Source: Isoetes taiwanensis (Eukaryota > Streptophyta > Lycopodiopsida > Isoetales > Isoetaceae). Taken from it: 64,000 bases of DNA. The translations under genes and the position numbers were made by a program. The stretch spans positions 8,029,961 to 8,093,960 of the forward strand of contig JAJEKV010000022.1 in the NCBI GenBank assembly GCA_021234155.1, in the 5' to 3' direction. Shown one piece after another: positions 59,002 through 64,000 of the stretch. How positions within the stretch are numbered: the stretch's first letter is position 1; every line of letters begins with the position of its first letter. The notes below the pieces were generated by a model, which was not told the origin of the DNA, did no database searches, and was given only the letters and a program-made list of their open reading frames with translations.

Positions 59002-62000
59002 AAAACTATTCGACCTTCCACCCAATGCACTCCTTAGCTAGTGTGCTAGTCTAGACATAGCATGTACCTGACAATCCGACACATGTGTCCTGGGGTAACT
59101 CCATCCTTCTGGATGCAAGTGCACAGTCGAACCATCATTCCGTGCTTTCCTTGCATGTCCAGTCGGATGATGTCTAGCTTACTACGAGCCATCACGACGG
59201 GGCAAGTTCGAAATCGGTGCCCAATGAGGGTTTTTTTGTTCTCTCTCCTGTGCTCTCTTTTCGGACCTTCGATAAAACCTTGCATGCAAGCTCTTGACCA
59301 CTTCCGAGGCAGGAAAGCCTGCCAAAACCTAAACCCTACAAATTAAGTAGGGTTTAGGTGTCAGGGCACCAAAACCGCACCATCTCCTAATCCCACCATC
59401 CAAATGGTAGCTCATGTCCCATCAAACGTCTCCAAAAAGAAACAATGGACATCCATTGCACGGATGTGCTAACCCCCAATTTTTTCCCTTTCTGACATAA
59501 GGGCACAACGGGGAAATGGCGTGTTCCCACAGTTAAGCCTCTCTAACAAGCTTGAAATGCAATTTTGACTTCACGCATAAGTCCAGAGAATCCTTTTTAT
59601 TTTAGGGACCAATTATTATGACCATCTATAACCAAACTAGGCTTGATATGGGAAACTATTCGACCTTCCACCCAATGCACTCCTTGGCTAGTGTGCTAGT
59701 CTAGACATAGCATGTATCAGAACGTTTGATCAATTGTCTGCCCCTCAAACATGTGTCCTAAGGTAATTCTGGCCTTCTGCATGCAATTGAACAGTCGAAC
59801 TGCCGTTCCGTGCTTCTCTTGCATGCCCAGTCGCACGATGTCTAGCTTGTTACGAGCCATCGCGAGGGGGCAAGTTTGAAACTAGTGCCCAAGGAGGGTT
59901 TTTTTGTTCTCTCTCTTGGGCTCTCTCTTCGGACCCTCGAGAAAACACTGCACACAAGCTCTTGACCACTTCCGAGGCAGGGAAGGTTGCCAAAACCTAA
60001 ACCCTACAGATTTAGTAGGGTTTAGGTGTCAGAGCATCAAAACCACATCATCTCCTAATCCCACCATTCAAATGGTAGCTCATATCCTATGAAACTTCTC
60101 TAGAAAGAAAAAATGGACATCCACTGCACGGATGTGCTAACCCCCAAATTTTCCCCTTTCTAACATAGGGGCACGACAAGGAAATGGTGTGTTCCCATAG
60201 TTAAGCCTCTCTAGCGAGCTTAAAATGCAATTTTGACTTCGCACATGAGTCCAGAGCATCCCTTTTACTCTAGGGACCAGTTATTATGACCATCTATAGG
60301 CACTCCTTGGCTAGCGTGCTAGTATAGACATAGCATGTATCCAAATGTTTGATCAATTGTCTGCCCCTCAAACATGTGTTCTGGGGTAACTCTGGCCTTC
60401 TGGATGCAATTGCACAGTCGAACCGTCCCGTGCCTTCCTTGCACGTCCAATCGCACGATGCCTAGGTTGTTGCGAGCCATCCCGAAAGGGCAAGTTTGAA
60501 ATCGGTGCCCAAAGAGGGTTTTTTTGTTCTCTCTCTTGGGCTCTCTCTTCGAACCTTCGCTAAAACCTGGAACGCAAGCTTTTGACCACTTTCGAGGCAG
60601 AAAAGCCTGCCAAAACCTAAACCCTACAAATTTAGTAGGATTTAGGTGTCAGGGCACCAAAGCTGCACCATCTCCTAATCCCACCATTCAAATGGTAGCT
60701 CATGTCCCATGGAACGTCTTCAAAAAGAAAAAATTGGACATTTGCCTGCACGGATGTGCTAACCCCCAAAATTTCCCCATCTTGACATAGGGGCATGACG
60801 GGGAAATGGTGTGTTCCCACAGTTAAGCCTCTCTAGCGAGCTCGAAATGCAATTTTTACTTCGCACATGAGTCCAACACAACCCTTTTACTCCAGGGACC
60901 AATTATTATGACCATCTATAGGCACTCCTTGGCTAGCGTGCTAGTATAGACATAGCATGTATCTGAATGTTTGATCAATTGTCTGCCCCTCAAACATGTG
61001 TTATGGGGTAACTCTGGCCTTCTGGATACAATTGCACAGTCAAACCGTTGTTCTGTGCCTTCCTTGCATGTCCAGTCGCACGATGTCTAGGTTGTTGCGA
61101 GCCATCCCGAAAGGGCAAGTTTGAAATCGGTGCCCAAAGAGGGTTTTTTTGTTCTCTCTCTTGGGCTCTCTCTTCGAACCTTCGATAAAACCTTGAACGC
61201 AAGCTTTTGACCACTTCCGAGGCAGGAAAGCCTGCCAAAACCTAAACCCTACAAATTTAGTAGGGTTTAGGTGTCAGGGCACCAAAACTGCACCATCTCC
61301 TAATCCCACCGTTTAAATGGTAGCTCATGTCCCATGAAATGTCTTTAAAAAGAAAAAATGGACATCCACTGCACGGATGTGCTAACCTCCAAATTTTCCT
61401 CCTTCTGACGTAAGGGCACGACGGGAAAATGGCGTGTTCCCACAGTTAAACCTCTCTAGCAAGCTCAAAATGCAATTTTGACTTCACGCATGAGTCCATA
61501 GCATCCATTTTACTTTAGGAACCAATTATCATGACCATCTATAACCAAACTCGGCTTGATATGGGAAATTATTCAACCTTCCATCCAATGCACTCCTTGG
61601 CTAGCGTGCAAGTCTAGACATAGCATGTATCCGAACTTTTGATCAATCGTCTGCAAACATGTGTCCTGGGGTAACTCTGGCCTTCTGGATGCAAGTGCAC
61701 AGTCGAACCGCCGTTCCATGCCTTCCTTGCATGCCCAGTCGCACGATGTCTAGCTTGTTACGAGCCATCGCGAGGGGGCAAGTTTGAAACTAGTGCCCAA
61801 GGAGGATTTTTTTGTTCTCTCTCTTGGGCTCTCTCTTCGGACCCTCGAGAAAACTCTGCACGCAAGCTCTTGACCACTTTCGATGCAGGGAAGGCTGCCA
61901 AAACCTAAACCCTAATGATTTAGTAGGGTTTAGGTGTCAGGGCATCAAAATCGCATCATCTCCTAATCCCACCGTTCAAATGGTAGCTCATATCCTATGA

Positions 62001-62442
62001 AATGTCTTTAAAAAGAAAAGGTGGACATCCACTGCACGGATGTGCTAACCCCCAAATTTCCCCCCTTCTGACGTAAGGGCACGAGGGGGAAATGGCGTGT
62101 TCCCATAGTTAAGCCTTTCTAGTGAGCTCGAAATGCAATTTTAACTTCATGCATGAGTCCAGAGCATCCCTTTTACTTTAGGGACCAATTATTATGACCA
62201 TCTACAACCAAACTCGGCTTGATATGGGAAACTATTCGACCTTCCACCCAATGCACTCCTTGGCTAGCGTGCTAGTCTAGACATAGCATGTATCCGAATG
62301 TTTGATCAATTGTCTGCCCCTCAAACATATGTCCTGGGGTAACTCTGGCCTTCTGGATGCAACTGCGCAGTCGAACCTTCGTTTCGTGTCTTCCTTGCAT
62401 GTCTAGTCACACGATGTCTAGCTTGTTGTGAGCCATCTCGAA
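59002..62442. repeat. Second satellite: ~620–660-bp tandem units, ~5.3 copies
   Basis: The phrase 'cactccttggctagcgtgct' (first copy 'ttagctagtgtgct') recurs at about 59,029, 59,680, 60,301, 60,925, 61,591 and 62,254. Each unit also has 'agggtttttttgttctctct', 'atggtagctcatgtcc' and 'cccacagttaagcctctcta'. Two units lack ~40 bp before the phrase. The last copy is broken off at 62,442. Frames in the units are not conserved across all copies. Confidence 0.93.
60616..60655. repeat. Telomere-like hairpin in satellite 2 units
   Basis: Each unit has CCTAAACCCTAC and, after about 7 nt, GTAGGGTTTAGG (one base altered in this copy, perfect at about 59,328 and 61,238). The 12-bp arms contain the plant telomere motif CCCTAAA/TTTAGGG in opposite orientation. 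Confidence 0.8.
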
Positions 62443-62769
62443 AGAATAGAATAGGATGATTTTTATCGTCAGTAAGAGGCATTAGATATTGTGAGGCACC
62501 ACTTTACACGTTTATTTAGTTTTTGAGAATTAAAGCTGTGCATTCCCACAAACTAACATTCCTTCATGCTTATTAGCATAAATCTTTTGGGTGACACTAC
62601 TTGAAAATGTGAAGTCAATTGCACAGGAACATCTTAATAGAGGAATATTAGCATAACATTCTAATGCATGTCATGTATTGACAAACACTTCATAACAATC
62701 ATGTGTGGATATGTTATGCACGAGCCTTAGATGACAACGTTGCAAATATGTGCAAAGAAATAGTTGACC

Positions 62770-63275
62770 GATGATCCCCACAAAGGTAGGGAGTCTTGTG
62801 CTACAGGATACAACTCCACAAAGATAAGTGGAATGAATCATATATCTAGAGAAAGTTCTCATAAAATTTGAACTAGTAGTAGGTTATTCTACAATCGAAT
62901 GGATTGTATATTTGCACAAAAACCTATCAAAATAAAACATTATATGATTATATTGATGTATACATATTCTTCATACTCGTTTATTTGAAGAAGACAAGAA
63001 AATTTTACACTTAACATGGAACATACTAGATTAGCCTTACAACATATTCTCAAATCCAACGTCGTATACTGATGATCCCCACAAAGGTGGGGAGTCTTGT
63101 GTTATAGGACACAACTCCACAAAGATGTGTGGAATAAATCATATATCGAGAGAAAGTTCCCCTAAGATTTGAAGTGATACTAGATTATTCTACAATCATA
63201 TGGGTTGTAGAGTCCCACACAAACCTACCAAAACAAAACCTCATACATTTGTATTGATTTATACATAGTGTTGAT
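62770..63275. repeat. Direct repeat of ~205 bp, two copies ~299 bp apart
   Basis: 'tgatccccacaaaggt', 'ggagtcttgtg', 'acaactccacaaagat' and a shared AT-rich end occur at about 62,770–62,985 and 63,070–63,275, diverged by substitutions and small indels. Confidence 0.8.
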
Positions 63276-63279
63276 ACTC

Positions 63280-63395
63280 TTTAGCGGGGGTTTTTTAACC
63301 CGGACAGTAATAAGTTTGCTGCGCTCCTTCTGGGTCCCATAGGCCGATTGGTCTCAGTGGACGATAAAAAAACTATTCTATTCTATTCTATTTAA
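63280..63395 (+). mobile_element. LINE 3' end with (TTCTA)n tail, plus orientation
   Basis: 'ggggttttttaacccggaca', later 'gggtcccata', 'attggtctcagtggacgata' and 'aaaaaactattctattctat' match the 3' UTR of the LINE at 11.4–11.5 kb. Only the last ~110 bp is present: a 5'-truncated insertion. Confidence 0.8.
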
Positions 63396-63399
63396 TTTG

Positions 63400-64000
63400 A
63401 AGAAGACAAAAAAAAGTTACATTTAACAAGCAATATACAAGCTTAGCATTATTATACAATTTATCCTATATTATAAAATTTTGTTGTATGTCTGTCTTCG
63501 ACCACGCCCTAGATCGGACGGCTTAGATCTAGGGTTGGCAGTGAGATTTTTCTAGGTTTTGTCTTCCGTTGAAGAGAAGGATCAGTGGCTACAGCGCGGG
63601 TGGTGGCGATCATGTCTGCTATCACTTTTCTCTGCTGCTTTTGGTCATCTATTCATCCTGCAGATTAAGGTGCTGCCTGATGGATATTTTGGTCGATGGA
63701 ATGGAAGCACCCACAAAATGCATGTCGGATCTGCCCTAACTTTAAAATAGAGGTCGAATCTTCCTTTTCTGACATGAATGAGGCTGTTTGAAGCCGTTTG
63801 AAACTAGAGGTGCCGGATATACTGAAAAGTCTGATGTACAGGATTTTGTTGGCAGAAATCTGTCTTGGCATACACGATTTGTCTGGTGATCCCTTTGCAA
63901 ATAAGGAATGATTCTATCACTAGGTTTCGATCCCTGATATGAAGGCAAAAGTGTCGATTTGATGCCAAGTAGGAGTTTTTTCTTTATACATGATATGCCC
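63400..64000. other. Right edge, no supported gene
   Basis: AT-rich, then from about 63,480 a mixed-composition segment with 'tagatctagggtt' and short frames in both directions. It could be an exon or an element end cut by the window; I cannot assign it. Confidence 0.35.

Overview
The window reads as nuclear DNA of a land plant. It has GT–AG introns, telomere-type CCCTAAA motifs, a CACTA/En-Spm transposon with a TNP2 transposase, an Argonaute PIWI fragment and long satellite arrays. A seedless plant, perhaps a fern, is my inference from the mix of mobile elements (pogo, a LINE with a pentanucleotide tail, a transposase family I otherwise know from animals). The sequence does not prove it. Many coding stretches carry single-base frameshifts, so gene models here are approximate.

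Layout. 1–11.8 kb is mostly non-genic, with a decayed pogo-type transposase (2.2–4.6 kb), simple repeats and LINE remnants (9.1 and 10.2–11.5 kb). From about 11.8 kb a multi-exon host gene runs rightwards. It has a coiled-coil/zinc-ligand region and ends in an FCP1/NIF (HAD) phosphatase domain. That domain is cut in two, inside an exon and in frame, by one 26,787-bp CACTA element (16,026–42,812) flanked by the 3-bp duplication GGT. The second half of the domain resumes at 42,816 and ends at 43,361.

The CACTA element is the main interest. It has palindromic ACGTCGTT-type arrays at both ends, and similar arrays at about 17.1, 23.8 and 36.5 kb, each just upstream of a transcription unit. Its cargo includes a short unknown gene, a SET-domain gene, a frameshifted TNP2 transposase with a C-terminal DUF4216-like part, a divergent pair of unknown genes, a 10.35-kb satellite array, an antisense WG-repeat coding fragment, an AGO4-like PIWI fragment with an intron, and two further transposon genes. 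Two of its leader introns carry the same family of structured hairpins (2 copies near 17.5 kb, 3 near 37.9 kb). An element holding a SET module, an Argonaute fragment and WG repeats suggests captured silencing genes.

43.4–64 kb holds a small unknown ORF with an H3-tail-like start, a repeat-rich stretch, a minus-strand transposase (46.7–49.8 kb) with three in-frame stops that could each come from a Gln codon, a minus-strand secreted/membrane protein gene (54.9–57.2 kb) split by a 428-bp Mutator-type MITE with a 9-bp target duplication, a second satellite (59.0–62.4 kb, roughly 650-bp units with a telomere-like hairpin), and direct repeats plus another LINE tail near the right edge.
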